Assembly: GCA_035938175.1 (NCBI GenBank)
Contig: DASZHD010000029.1
Span: forward strand, 17,446-81,445
Direction of reading: 5' to 3'
Length of the DNA stretch: 64,000 bases
Origin: DASRDE01 sp035938175
GTDB taxonomy: Bacteria > Vulcanimicrobiota > Vulcanimicrobiia > Vulcanimicrobiales > Vulcanimicrobiaceae
Shown here one piece after another: positions 32,943 to 41,305 of the stretch (positions within the stretch are counted from its first letter, which is position 1; each line of letters opens with the position of its first letter). The notes below the pieces were generated by a model that had not been told where the DNA came from, searched no databases, and saw only the letters and a program-made list of their open reading frames with translations. Position numbers and translations under genes: made by a program.

Positions 32943-33545
32943 TTCGAGCGTGGGGTGCACCGCCGGATTATAGCCCGCTTTGAACACCGCAACGATAGAA
33001 GGAGGCGTCAAAACTTCTATCGCACCGTTCGCCGGTCGCGATAACCGTCGTTCGTAACCGCGATCGCTCCAAGCCGCTAACTGCGTGCCCCAAACGATAA
33101 ACGCCGCGCCGTCGATCGTCACGTACGTGCCGTCAGGAAGCGTTTCAACCGAGGCAAACCACGTGCGTTTTGCGCGGCCGTTTAACCGCTCGGCGTGCAA
33201 CACGGCGTCGATCGCATCTGCTCCCGCCTCCGCGCCTTTGACCGCTTCCCAAAGCCGCCGGAAGTGTTTGTAGTCGGCGTTCCGGCATTCCGCGCACGGA
33301 CGATGACCGGCCGAAAACGCCGTTGCCTCATCCAGAAAAAACAACTCCGTCCACGACCGCGGCCGCATTATCGGCCGGTGCCGCCCTCGAAATTCCAAAC
33401 GGCACGCGATCCAGCGTTTGAGTTGCGTCGCGCGAACGATCCTGCGCTGCTCGTCGTGCAGCACGCCGCGGTTGCCGAGAACCAACCCGCGTCCCGGAAG
33501 TGCCACGATTTCGCCATACGGCGTCACACGATTTTGGAGCGGCAT
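32931..33545 (-). CDS. Conserved hypothetical protein with HRPCAECR motif
   Basis: The 204-residue protein is not of an assigned function. It contains a distinctive AGHRPCAECRNADYKHFRRLW stretch (about residues 75-95), a possible metal-binding His-Cys-Cys site, plus YGEIVALPGRGLVLGNRGVLHD near the N-terminus and TYVTIDGAAFIVWGTQLAAWSDRGY later. No membrane segment or signal is present. It is divergent from a VOC gene across a perfect 10-bp dyad that begins 5 bp before its start codon. Confidence 0.75.
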   Translation of the reverse strand: MPLQNRVTPYGEIVALPGRGLVLGNRGVLHDEQRRIVRATQLKRWIACRLEFRGRHRPIMRPRSWTELFFLDEATAFSAGHRPCAECRNADYKHFRRLWEAVKGAEAGADAIDAVLHAERLNGRAKRTWFASVETLPDGTYVTIDGAAFIVWGTQLAAWSDRGYERRLSRPANGAIEVLTPPSIVAVFKAGYNPAVHPTLELAQ

Positions 33546-33550
33546 CGAGC

Positions 33551-33575
33551 ATACCTGACAGCCTTTGTCAGGTAT
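33551..33575. promoter_or_regulatory. Operator-like 10-bp dyad between divergent genes
   Basis: ATACCTGACA (33551-33560) and TGTCAGGTAT (33566-33575) are perfect inverted repeats separated by 5 bp. The right arm includes TTGTCA, a plausible -35 box for the VOC gene at 33619, and the left arm abuts the start of the minus-strand gene. A repressor bound here could control both genes. Confidence 0.6.
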
Positions 33576-33618
33576 CCCCTGCTACAGTTTAGAAAAAGCA
33601 CCAGGCAAAGGAGAACAC

Positions 33619-34002
33619 ATGACCGCTAGTCAGACGACGACCTCAAAAGGTACGGTTATCGGCACCGACATCTCGGGCTTTCTCGTGCGCGACCCGCAGG
33701 CGATGATCGCGTTTTACCGCGATAAACTCGGCATGGAGCCGACTGCCATCGACGACGAGGGGCGCGGCGCCGAGTTCACGCTCTCCGACGGGTCCACGTT
33801 CGGCGTCTGGAAGACCGAATCGGGCGAAACCGGCGGTTTTACGATGCTGGCCGTGGACGACATCCACGCCGCCCGCGAAGCCATGACCTTACGCGGACTC
33901 GAAATCAGCCCCGTCGACGAGTCTCCCGTTTGCCATATGGCGTTCGGCAAAGATCCCGAAGGCAATACGATCATCATTCACCAGCGCAAGCATCGCGATT
34001 AG
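33619..34002 (+). CDS. VOC (glyoxalase/bleomycin resistance-like) family protein
   Basis: The 127-residue protein has the paired beta-alpha-beta-beta-beta VOC fold: ISGFLVRDPQAMIAFYRDKLGMEPT, GAEFTLSDGSTFGVWKTES, MLAVDDIHAAREAMTLRGLEIS and MAFGKDPEGNTIIIHQRK. The usual metal ligand positions are only partly kept. AAAGGAG precedes ATG 33619. It is terminated by a strong hairpin at 34025. It may bind or isomerise a small reactive compound. Confidence 0.92.
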   Translation: MTASQTTTSKGTVIGTDISGFLVRDPQAMIAFYRDKLGMEPTAIDDEGRGAEFTLSDGSTFGVWKTESGETGGFTMLAVDDIHAAREAMTLRGLEISPVDESPVCHMAFGKDPEGNTIIIHQRKHRD

Positions 34003-34024
34003 CCTTCGCGGTCGCATGGTGATG

Positions 34025-34057
34025 CCCCAGGGCACTTCGGTGTCCTGGGGTGTTTTT
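34025..34057 (+). terminator. Strong intrinsic terminator
   Basis: CCCCAGG-GCAC, a TTCG tetraloop and GTGT-CCTGGGG form a stem of about 11 bp (one G-T pair), followed by TGTTTTT. It ends transcription from the VOC gene, a few bases before the next coding frame. Confidence 0.9.
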
Positions 34058-34083
34058 GAGTGTCCGGCGAATCGTCTGCGGTA

Positions 34084-34533
34084 ATGGGTGAGCGCAACGG
34101 CGAGGCGGAGATCTATCGCAACCTTGGCGAGGCCGAAGCAGATACGCAGTTGCTGCGATGGATCGTCTCCATCGTCGTGTTTGCGCTGTGTTGTTGGTGG
34201 GCGGTCAACGCAATGTCGGGAGCGCCGTTTTGGTCTTCGGTAGCGTTTGGCGGTGCTGCGATATATGGCGCCGGACTGGTTGCCGTTTCACGGCCCGGTT
34301 ACCGCGTCGCGGCGTTTTTGAAAGAGCTTCCGTATCTGATCGGTGTGGCGATCGTCTCGACGCAGGGCCTCATCCAGTCGAAGACGTTCACCGGATTATC
34401 GCCCGCGGTGCACAACTCCACGATTGCGTTTCTGCTCGCCGTTGGCGTCACGTTCGTGCTGCAAGCCGCCGCCGCGTTTTTCAAACGTAAAGCAAACGAC
34501 GCTTTGTCGAAACGCCTCCCCAAGTCACCCTAA
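34084..34533 (+). CDS. Four-helix membrane protein
   Basis: This 149-residue hydrophobic protein has transmembrane helices near residues 25-45, 48-68, 80-98 and 112-130, with a charged N-terminus (GERNGEAEIYRNLGEAEADTQLL) and a basic tail (FKRKANDALSKRLPKS). ATG 34084 is preferred, and a GTG at 34060 is in frame. The stop codon TAA lies in a degenerate repeat copy (CACCCTAAGGAATCGAAGGG). No family is recognised. Confidence 0.7.
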   Translation: MGERNGEAEIYRNLGEAEADTQLLRWIVSIVVFALCCWWAVNAMSGAPFWSSVAFGGAAIYGAGLVAVSRPGYRVAAFLKELPYLIGVAIVSTQGLIQSKTFTGLSPAVHNSTIAFLLAVGVTFVLQAAAAFFKRKANDALSKRLPKSP

Positions 34534-34706
34534 GGAATCGAAGGGCTCCGCATCCGTCATCCTGAGGTATCGAAGGACCCTGAGGAATCGAAGGGCTTCC
34601 TCTGAAAAGCGCCTCGATACCTCGGCGTGGTTGCCGGCTCTCGTTCCTCCGTGGACTTCGCCGGGACTAGCGCATCCTGCGCATCGCGATTCCTCACCAT
34701 GACATG
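34524..34706. repeat. Dispersed repeat cluster with copies in both orientations
   Basis: A degenerate copy at 34524-34545 and a full forward copy at 34556-34596 (CC/GG variant). At about 34613-34706 there is an expanded copy on the opposite strand whose complement begins GTCATGGTGAGGAATCG and ends GAGGTATCGAGGCGC, with about 60 bp between the arms. Confidence 0.8.
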
Positions 34707-34847
34707 CCCCAGCCTAAAAAGCTCACCCGCACCCCAAGGTAACCGTGCGCAACGATTCCCGGATCCACAACGTTCTCGGAATATTCTCAGTTTCGTATGC
34801 TATCCTAATCCTCTGGTTCACCCATCCAGATTCGGAAGGTGCGCACG

Positions 34848-35747
34848 ATGATTCTCGAGCCCCGAAAGAGCGCGGAGGAAATCGAACGCCGGCTCGCCGC
34901 ACTCCACGACCCCGAATTAGCCGATCTTCTGGACGATCTGAATCGCCGCTTTTCCGGCGACGAAGATCCGCAGAGCTACACTTCACCGTCCGCGCCTTAT
35001 TGGAAGCGGCGCATCGCACTCGTCGCGCTGGCAGGCTTACTTGCGACGTCGGCCGGGTTTGCGAGCACGGTAACGTTACTGCGCGAGAAGAACGATACGA
35101 AGCCACGCACCCCCGTTCCGCTTATCGCGCCGAAGCATCGCGCGAAAGCCGCCGTCGTCTATGTTGCTCCCAAACACCGCGTCGTCGTAACGCCGCATAG
35201 CAACGTCGAAACGCCGCATAGTGCAATTGCGGCGCCGGTGCGAATAGCGCCCGTGACCGCACCTGACGAACCTGCGATCCGGCAAATGCGCGCGCAGTTG
35301 CTGCACGAACGTCTGCTTGCAGCGCAAGCGCAAGCGCGTGCGATGCACTTACAGCGCGAGGCGCAACTCGCCCGAAGCGCCGAGGCAATGGCGCGTGAAT
35401 GGCAGCACGCCGAAGCGCTCGCTCAAGCGCGTGCGGAGGCTCGTGCAGAAGCTGCGTCCCGCACGCAAGCCGAAGATGCAGCAGCGCTTCAGCGCGATCA
35501 GGATCGCGCGCTTCAAAACGCCTCCGACCCGAACATCAAGCCGGGTGACAATCCACCCGCCGACGGCGGAACCGTTTCGCGCTATCCGTCCGGCGGAATG
35601 CCGCTGCCGATGCCCGGGCCGGTCGACACCAATTGCACGCCGCATCGCGGCAGCCTGTTCGGCGCAGTTTTGGGACGCACGCTGCTCAGTCACGTCCGTG
35701 TCGGAAACACGAACGTCGGAGCGATGTTACAACTCGTCAACCACTAG
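34848..35747 (+). CDS. Single-pass membrane protein with TolA-like coiled coil
   Basis: The 299-residue protein has a cytoplasmic N-terminal part (EEIERRLAALHDPELADLLDDLNRRF), one transmembrane helix (IALVALAGLLATSAGFASTV, about residues 55-75), a Pro/Val/His linker and an Ala/Arg/Glu/Gln-rich helical stretch (about 150-215: AQAQARAMHLQREAQLARSAEAMAREWQ) typical of coiled coils in TolA. A Pro/Gly-rich tail follows. GGAAGG lies 8 nt before ATG 34848. It may span the periplasm; its function is unknown. It overlaps the convergent formylglycine enzyme gene by 4 bp. Confidence 0.75.
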   Translation: MILEPRKSAEEIERRLAALHDPELADLLDDLNRRFSGDEDPQSYTSPSAPYWKRRIALVALAGLLATSAGFASTVTLLREKNDTKPRTPVPLIAPKHRAKAAVVYVAPKHRVVVTPHSNVETPHSAIAAPVRIAPVTAPDEPAIRQMRAQLLHERLLAAQAQARAMHLQREAQLARSAEAMAREWQHAEALAQARAEARAEAASRTQAEDAAALQRDQDRALQNASDPNIKPGDNPPADGGTVSRYPSGGMPLPMPGPVDTNCTPHRGSLFGAVLGRTLLSHVRVGNTNVGAMLQLVNH

Positions 35748-36676
35748 CCGGTTCGCTTGATGCAGCGAAAACCGACGTGACTCATGCTGGAATCGATCAT
35801 CTGCGGCGATCGCGCCGCGGGGCGAAAACGCAGGCAGTAATTCGGCGCGCAGAGGTGGGAGCCGCCCTTTAGCACCTTCCGCGGAATGTGAAACTGCGGG
35901 TTGCGCGGATCGTAACTGTCATCGATCGTCGCACGCAGCGATGCGCTGCAGCACGCGCCCTCGGCAGACGCGACGTGCTTATCGCGATACCAATCCGAAG
36001 TCCATTCCCACACGTTGCCTGCCATGTCGAACAACCCGTACCCGTTCGGCGGAAACGATCCCACGGGCGATGTGCGCGCGTATCCGTCGGTCAGCAGATT
36101 TTTCCACGGAAACTCGCCGTGCCACGTGTTCGCCATGATTTTGCCGTCCGGTTCCATCTCGTTGCCCCACACGAATGCGGTGCGATCCAGACCGCCGCGT
36201 GCGGCGAATTCCCATTCCGCCTCGGTGGGCAGCTGGGTGCCCGCCCAGTTCGCGTACGCCGCTGCATCCTGATACGTGACGTGCACGACCGGGTGATTGC
36301 CGCGGCCATCGAGCGAACTTCCCGGGCCCTCGGGATAGCGCCATTGTGCGCCGGGAATGTACGCCCACCACTGCGACCAATCGCGCAAATCGACCGGTCC
36401 TGCAGTGCCTTGAAAGACCAGCGAACCGGCAACGAGCGCTTCTACCGGAACGCCTGGATAATCGGCGGGATTCGGCGGCTGTTCCGCAAGGGTTATGTAA
36501 CCTGAGTCGTTCACGAATTCGGCAAAACGGTCATTCGTGACCGGAAACCGGTCGATGAAAAATGACCCGACCGTTTCTTCGTGAACGGGAGCTTCCTCGG
36601 GATAGAAATCCTCGGAACCCATGAAGAACGTTCCGCCGGGAATCAGCACCAGGTCTTGCGTTATTGCTTTGGCCAT
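35744..36676 (-). CDS. Formylglycine-generating enzyme (sulfatase-modifying factor)
   Basis: The 310-residue cytosolic oxidase converts a cysteine of sulfatases to formylglycine. The SUMF1 core is evident: LVLIPGGTFFMGSEDFYPEEAPVHEETVGSFFIDRFPVTNDRFAEFV, LPTEAEWEFAARGGLDRTAFVWG, NGYGLFDMAGNVWEWTSDWY and the active-site region VLKGGSHLCAPNYCLRFRPAARSPQ. Both catalytic cysteines (C-x4-C) of genuine FGEs are present; most SUMF1-domain proteins lack them. No sulfatase gene is in this window, so its substrates lie elsewhere. Confidence 0.95.
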   Translation of the reverse strand: MAKAITQDLVLIPGGTFFMGSEDFYPEEAPVHEETVGSFFIDRFPVTNDRFAEFVNDSGYITLAEQPPNPADYPGVPVEALVAGSLVFQGTAGPVDLRDWSQWWAYIPGAQWRYPEGPGSSLDGRGNHPVVHVTYQDAAAYANWAGTQLPTEAEWEFAARGGLDRTAFVWGNEMEPDGKIMANTWHGEFPWKNLLTDGYARTSPVGSFPPNGYGLFDMAGNVWEWTSDWYRDKHVASAEGACCSASLRATIDDSYDPRNPQFHIPRKVLKGGSHLCAPNYCLRFRPAARSPQMIDSSMSHVGFRCIKRTG

Positions 36677-36734
36677 TGCGGCTGCCTCTGGAAGCGGTTC
36701 TTCGCCAAAGCTACGCCGTCGACCTGAGAAAGGG

Positions 36735-37142
36735 ATGAGTCGGTTGCCCGACCGCGACTACAGCCATCGCACATTGCTCGAAAAACTGGGTGTTCGCAGC
36801 GGGCAGCGCATCGCGGCACTGAATGTGTCCGATGCCGCCTTTCTGGATGACGTGTCGCGGACTGCCGGTGAGTCGATTTCGACGGTCCTGCGCGGAACCT
36901 ACGACCTGATCTTCCTGCAAGTGAACGAGGCACGCGATTTAGGACGAATTCCGAAAGCCGCCTCGCATTTACAAGCCGCCGGTGCGCTGTGGATCTTTCA
37001 TCCGAAAGGCAAGAACGCGGCGGTGAAGGAGGGCGAGGTGCGAACCGCTTATCTGGCTTGCGGAGTCGTCGACAATAAGGTGAGTGCCTTTACCGAAACG
37101 CACACGGCCACACGCTGCGTGATTCCGCGAGTGAAACGCTAG
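36735..37142 (+). CDS. DUF3052-family protein
   Basis: This 135-residue cytosolic protein has the pattern LLEKLGVRSGQRIAALNVSD, YDLIFLQVNEARDLGRIPKAASHLQAAGALWIFHPKG and GVVDNKVSAFTETHTATRCVIP, characteristic of DUF3052. The start ATG 36735 has AAAGGG upstream. It is followed 2 bp later by a small membrane gene. The family has no demonstrated function. Confidence 0.88.
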   Translation: MSRLPDRDYSHRTLLEKLGVRSGQRIAALNVSDAAFLDDVSRTAGESISTVLRGTYDLIFLQVNEARDLGRIPKAASHLQAAGALWIFHPKGKNAAVKEGEVRTAYLACGVVDNKVSAFTETHTATRCVIPRVKR

Positions 37143-37144
37143 CC

Positions 37145-37399
37145 GTGCTGGGGTACACGCCGCCGAAACCGATGTTCTGGAAAGCGCTGCTGACCGTCGC
37201 CCCCCTCGTCGCGCTCGTTTCCTGGTCGCTGCACCTGATACACATCGTGCTTCCGGCGCCCGTACTCGTCGGCTGCGCGCTGCTGGCGTGGCTCGTAATC
37301 GCCGCGGGCGTGCATGCCAGAGTTTCGAATGATTGGCGCACGCAGTGGGCGATCGGCGTGGACACCGTCGATTACCGGACTCACCGCACGGACGAGTAA
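37145..37399 (+). CDS. Small two-helix membrane protein
   Basis: The 84-residue protein begins at GTG 37145, two bases after the DUF3052 stop, so it is probably translated from the same message. Two helices (ALLTVAPLVALVSWSLHLIHIVL and PVLVGCALLAWLVIAAGVHARV) precede a soluble tail (WAIGVDTVDYRTHRTDE). No family recognised. Confidence 0.6.
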   Translation: MLGYTPPKPMFWKALLTVAPLVALVSWSLHLIHIVLPAPVLVGCALLAWLVIAAGVHARVSNDWRTQWAIGVDTVDYRTHRTDE

Positions 37400-37462
37400 C
37401 CTCTAACCGGTCCGCACAAGGGCCAAACCGTGCAAAAGCGGAGTTTATTCAAATTCCGTTGA

Positions 37463-38023
37463 ATGATTCAAATTGTGTCGAATAAGGCGCTTCTGGGTGA
37501 AGCGGAAATTACCGGGCTGCCCGGCCTGCGCGCGGTCGCCGACTCGCAGCGCCACCGCATCTTGACTCTGCTTATCCAGGAGCCGATGACTGCGGCGTCC
37601 ATCGCCAAGCGGCTGAAGATCAACCGTACCCGCGTCTACTACCACCTCGATCTGCTCGAAAAGCATGGAATGATTCGCGTGATCGAGCGCCGGCAGGTAG
37701 GGGCGGTGATGGAACGGACCTATCGTGCCGTCGCACGATCCTTCCGTGTGAACCGCCGGCTGCTGGCGAGCACGGCGAGCCCCGCCGCCATTGCGCAGAC
37801 CGAGGCCGCGCTGATCGAGAGCGCGGCAGCAGACGCACGTGCCGCACGGGATCCGAAAATGTGGGTCGCTCGTGCATTTCTGCACTTGCGCCCGGCCGAC
37901 GCGAACAAACTGCGCGCCGAGCTGCGCGCACTCTTGAAAAAGTATCGTACTCGCGCGGCATCCGGTGGAAAGCAGTTCGAAGTCGCCGCCGCACTTTTTG
38001 CCATTCCAGGAGACGATCTATGA
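37463..38023 (+). CDS. ArsR-like winged-helix transcriptional regulator
   Basis: The 186-residue protein has an N-terminal winged helix (LRAVADSQRHRILTLLIQEPMTAASIAKRLKINRTRVYYHLDLLEKHGMIRVIE, about residues 22-75) and a longer helical C-terminal half (RRLLASTASPAAIAQTEAALIESAAADARAARD). This is the layout of HTH_20-type regulators controlling membrane or secreted proteins. It overlaps the following protease gene by 4 bp (ATGA), so it probably regulates its own operon. Confidence 0.92.
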   Translation: MIQIVSNKALLGEAEITGLPGLRAVADSQRHRILTLLIQEPMTAASIAKRLKINRTRVYYHLDLLEKHGMIRVIERRQVGAVMERTYRAVARSFRVNRRLLASTASPAAIAQTEAALIESAAADARAARDPKMWVARAFLHLRPADANKLRAELRALLKKYRTRAASGGKQFEVAAALFAIPGDDL

Positions 38024-39693
38024 TCTCCCTTCTACTCAGCGCAATGGTAGCGGGACCGATGGTGGTTCGCGAACCTACGCTTCAAACAGCCCCGCAGATC
38101 GTGCGAATACATATGCGCGTTCAGGGATACGGTGTCACCGGAACCGGAGAGATGATTCTGGATCGCGCGACCGGCAGTTTTGTGCAGCGTTTGAATTTGG
38201 GACCTGCCTCCGAAACGATCGGTTTTGACGGAAAAACCGCATGGTTTGCCGACGCTACCGGACTCCCGATCGCCGAAGGAAATGTCGATCAGCGCAGTTC
38301 GATCCTTGCCTGGTCGGCACTCTTTGCGCGGCCATGGCCTGCGGCGGTGACGGGTGGCGTCGTGCGGTTTCGCGGCTTCTCGCGCGCCATCGCGCTGACC
38401 GTTGACAGAAGCTCCGGCCTCGTGCAGCGCGCGATCGTGCCGCGCGGCGACGTGAAAACGATCGTCGCGCCGTCCGACTACCGCACGCTGCCCGACGGCT
38501 CGGTGATGCCGTACGTTATCAAGTACACGGATGACAGCGGCACGTGGACCGGTTTCGTCACGCGCGTATCGCTGCAGCGTAGTGCGCCGTCAACGCTGTT
38601 CGCTCAACCGGTGCGCCCGGATGATGCGCGCATAAGCGGGGGGATCACCAGCGTTCAAACTCTGCCCGGGGCACCGCTGATTATCATTCCGGCTCGGATC
38701 GACGGCGGTCCGCTGATGCATTTTATTCTCGACACCGGAGGCCAGAATATTCTGACTCCGGATGCGATGCGCCGATTAGGGCTGCAAAGTGTCGGCGGCG
38801 GAACAGTTGGCGGCGGCGGGGCGAACCTGATATCGACGCGTTGGGCGAATGTGCGAAGCGTGCGTGTGGGAGCGGCCGAGATGACCGATCAGCCGTTTCT
38901 GGTGATCGATTTCGGAAAGCTTCTCAGAGGTATCGATGGAATTCTGGGCTACGAGCTGCTCGCTCGTTTCGCCGCGCGTCTGGACTACCGCACCGATACT
39001 CTGCAGCTGGCCTCGTCGATTCCCGCTTCATGGATAGCCGGTGCACGTGCAGCGCCGTTCACGTTTCGCGAGCGCCAGCCGCAAGTCGGCGGCGCTGTCG
39101 ACGGCATCCCCGCGCAAGTCACGATCGACACCGGCAGCACCGGAACGTTCGATGTGAACGCAGGCTTTTCACGCGATTACGATCTGTGGAAGCGGTACCG
39201 CGTTACGCGCGCACGTGTGCTCTACACGGGCGTCGGCGGCGGCGTAAAAGCGGCACGCGTCCGGCTCGCGTCGGTCGATCTCGGCTCGCTGACGTTGCAC
39301 GGTGTCGAGGCAACGCTAGCGCAGGCGAGCGCGGGATTCGAAGCCGATCCGTCGTTTGCTGCGAATGCCGGTGAAGGAATTTTTCGCGAATACCGCCTGG
39401 TCTTTGACTACGCGCACCGGCGGCTCTACTTCGCTCCGGGCGGCTTACGGGACCGGTCCGGGCTTACGCTGACGGCTCGGAACGGCATGCTTATGGTAAG
39501 TGCCGTGCGCGCCGGTGCTCCCGCTGCCGGCATCGCGCCCGGAATGCGCGTAACGGCTGTCAACGGGCGCGCAGTTTCCGCAAACGATTTGCAAGCAGTG
39601 CGCGCGATACTCGATGCGCGAGCGGGCACTCAGGTTTTGTTGATGCTGAACGGAACGGTAAACCGCAAGATTTTGCTCAGAAACTACTTGTAA
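38020..39693 (+). CDS. Secreted double retropepsin-like aspartyl protease with C-terminal PDZ domain
   Basis: This 557-residue protein has a weak N-terminal hydrophobic signal. After an N-terminal domain (to about 210) come two aspartyl-protease-like halves, each with a DTG motif: MHFILDTGGQNILTPDAMRRLG (about 230-250) and AQVTIDTGSTGTFDVNAGF (about 370-388). A PDZ domain ends the protein (SAVRAGAPAAGIAPGMRVTAVNGRAV). Two DTG motifs in one chain could form an intramolecular pepsin-like active site. Translation is coupled to the preceding regulator. The last 10 bp overlap the convergent gene. Confidence 0.88.
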   Translation: MISLLLSAMVAGPMVVREPTLQTAPQIVRIHMRVQGYGVTGTGEMILDRATGSFVQRLNLGPASETIGFDGKTAWFADATGLPIAEGNVDQRSSILAWSALFARPWPAAVTGGVVRFRGFSRAIALTVDRSSGLVQRAIVPRGDVKTIVAPSDYRTLPDGSVMPYVIKYTDDSGTWTGFVTRVSLQRSAPSTLFAQPVRPDDARISGGITSVQTLPGAPLIIIPARIDGGPLMHFILDTGGQNILTPDAMRRLGLQSVGGGTVGGGGANLISTRWANVRSVRVGAAEMTDQPFLVIDFGKLLRGIDGILGYELLARFAARLDYRTDTLQLASSIPASWIAGARAAPFTFRERQPQVGGAVDGIPAQVTIDTGSTGTFDVNAGFSRDYDLWKRYRVTRARVLYTGVGGGVKAARVRLASVDLGSLTLHGVEATLAQASAGFEADPSFAANAGEGIFREYRLVFDYAHRRLYFAPGGLRDRSGLTLTARNGMLMVSAVRAGAPAAGIAPGMRVTAVNGRAVSANDLQAVRAILDARAGTQVLLMLNGTVNRKILLRNYL

Positions 39694-40265
39694 TCGCCGT
39701 GCTGCAGTCCCGCAATCCATTCCCGCGCCGTCAAAACCTCGGCCTGACGCGGAAAGACTTTTTGCGTTAAGACGCGGTGCACTTCATCGTCGCCGTCGGT
39801 GCAGCAGTCCGCCAGCACCGTAATGCGGTAGTCGCGATCGGCCGCTTCGCGCAGCGTTGAAAGTACTACGCCGCTCGTCGCGATGCCGCACAAGACGACG
39901 TGCTCGATCGCCCGCGCGCGAAGAACAACTTCCAGGTCGCTCCCCGTAAAGGCCGATACGCGCCGCTTTACGACGGTAACATCGCCCTCTGCCGGTGCGA
40001 TCGCCGGATGTACTGCTGCGGCGGAGGGATCCGCGAATGAGGCTCCGCTTGACGCGAGCGCAGAAAAGCTCTTGTTTCTCGAACTGACTTCCGGAAAACC
40101 GGAACGAAATTGCACGACGACGTAGACAATCGGAACTTGCCGCGACCGCGCAGCCGCGATCGCGTCGCCGATGCGATCCAACAGGCCTGGGTCCGAGGCG
40201 TATCGCTCGACGATGTTGCGCTGCACATCCATAACCAGTAGCGCCGTGCGCTCTTGCGATGTCAT
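39684..40265 (-). CDS. Isochorismatase-fold cysteine hydrolase homologue lacking the catalytic cysteine
   Basis: This 193-residue protein has the isochorismatase fold with the Asp motif (ALLVMDVQRNIVERY) and the Lys (VTVVKRRVSAF). The loop that normally reads GxxTxxCV is GIATSGVVLSTLREAADRDY, so the nucleophilic cysteine position carries valine. It may therefore be a non-hydrolytic or differently acting member; a vicinal CC occurs later in VLADCCTDGDD. It stands alone, convergent with the aspartyl protease and divergent from the AraC regulator. Confidence 0.85.
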   Translation of the reverse strand: MTSQERTALLVMDVQRNIVERYASDPGLLDRIGDAIAAARSRQVPIVYVVVQFRSGFPEVSSRNKSFSALASSGASFADPSAAAVHPAIAPAEGDVTVVKRRVSAFTGSDLEVVLRARAIEHVVLCGIATSGVVLSTLREAADRDYRITVLADCCTDGDDEVHRVLTQKVFPRQAEVLTAREWIAGLQHGDYK

Positions 40266-40361
40266 AGTCCGTAGTATAACCGGTTGCCGCCTCGCTCATT
40301 CCACGCGGAAGCCCGGACACGCAAAGAACTTCCGGCGCCGGCCGCCGAAGCGTAGGGAGCC

Positions 40362-41258
40362 ATGGCAGTAGCGGCGCTTGCGCTCGACGGTGCACGGATT
40401 TCGGAAACGGACTCGCCGTTGGGCCGTTGGCTCACTGCCGACTGGTCGCCGGATCCGCTTTGCGCGCTGAGCGGCATAGTGGAATCGATTTGGTATTTCG
40501 ACGGCAAACTGACCTACGCGCGGGAACGGGTTTTTCCGGACGGATGCGCTGACCTTATCGTGCAGCTCGACGAAGTCCACCGCGACGGGGATAATGCCTT
40601 GACTCCGTTTCCCGCCGTCTGCATCAACGGTGTTCGTTCGCGCGCTGGCGTGGTCGTGGGGCCCAGCGCGCGGACGCGTGTTTTAGGAGTGCGGCTCAAC
40701 CCGGCCGGTGCGTACGCCGTCCTGCATCAATCGATCGGAGAAGTCGGCGGAAATACACTGGAGCTGCGCGAGTGCGTCGGGCTGGCTGCTGCCGAGCTCG
40801 GTGAGCGGTGCTGGGATGCGGCAAATGCGCGTGGCAGCGCGCGGAACGCAGCACGTGCGATCGTCACCGCAGCAGCGGCATGGCTGACGCAACGCGTCTA
40901 CGCCGGATGCGTCATCGATCCGGCTTTGACGTGGGCGTTTCGCGTGATGCGCTCGCAGAATGGAATCGTTCCGATCGAGCAGATTCAGCAGCAGACCGGC
41001 CTTACGCGAGCGCAGTTTGCCGCTCGTTTCCGCGGAGTCGCCGGGGTGACGCCCAAGCGCTACGCAAGAATCCTGCGCTTTCATCGGGCCGCCTCGCGCC
41101 TGGTCGAGGTACCGTCGATTTCCGGCGCAGCCATGGAACTCGGCTATTTCGATCAAGCCCATCTTCACCGCGACTTCGTCGAGTTCGCCGGTATGACGCC
41201 GTCCGCGTTCGTTGGGGCGCGCCGGTACGCGCAGTCGCTGAGCCTGGCCGAAGGGTAG
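40362..41258 (+). CDS. AraC-family transcriptional regulator
   Basis: This 298-residue protein has an N-terminal DUF6597-like sensing domain (SGIVESIWYFDGKLTYARERVFPDGCADLIVQLDE and RVLGVRLNPAGAYAVLHQ). The C-terminal double HTH (about residues 195-290) includes LTRAQFAARFRGVAGVTPKRYARILRFHRAA and ISGAAMELGYFDQAHLHRDFVEFAGMTPSAF. GGGAG precedes ATG 40362. A VOC gene follows 47 bp downstream and may be a target or co-transcribed partner. Confidence 0.95.
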   Translation: MAVAALALDGARISETDSPLGRWLTADWSPDPLCALSGIVESIWYFDGKLTYARERVFPDGCADLIVQLDEVHRDGDNALTPFPAVCINGVRSRAGVVVGPSARTRVLGVRLNPAGAYAVLHQSIGEVGGNTLELRECVGLAAAELGERCWDAANARGSARNAARAIVTAAAAWLTQRVYAGCVIDPALTWAFRVMRSQNGIVPIEQIQQQTGLTRAQFAARFRGVAGVTPKRYARILRFHRAASRLVEVPSISGAAMELGYFDQAHLHRDFVEFAGMTPSAFVGARRYAQSLSLAEG

Positions 41259-41305
41259 GATCATTTTTCCAAGACGGCAGCCGGCGGATACGCTACAGTA
41301 TCCTC

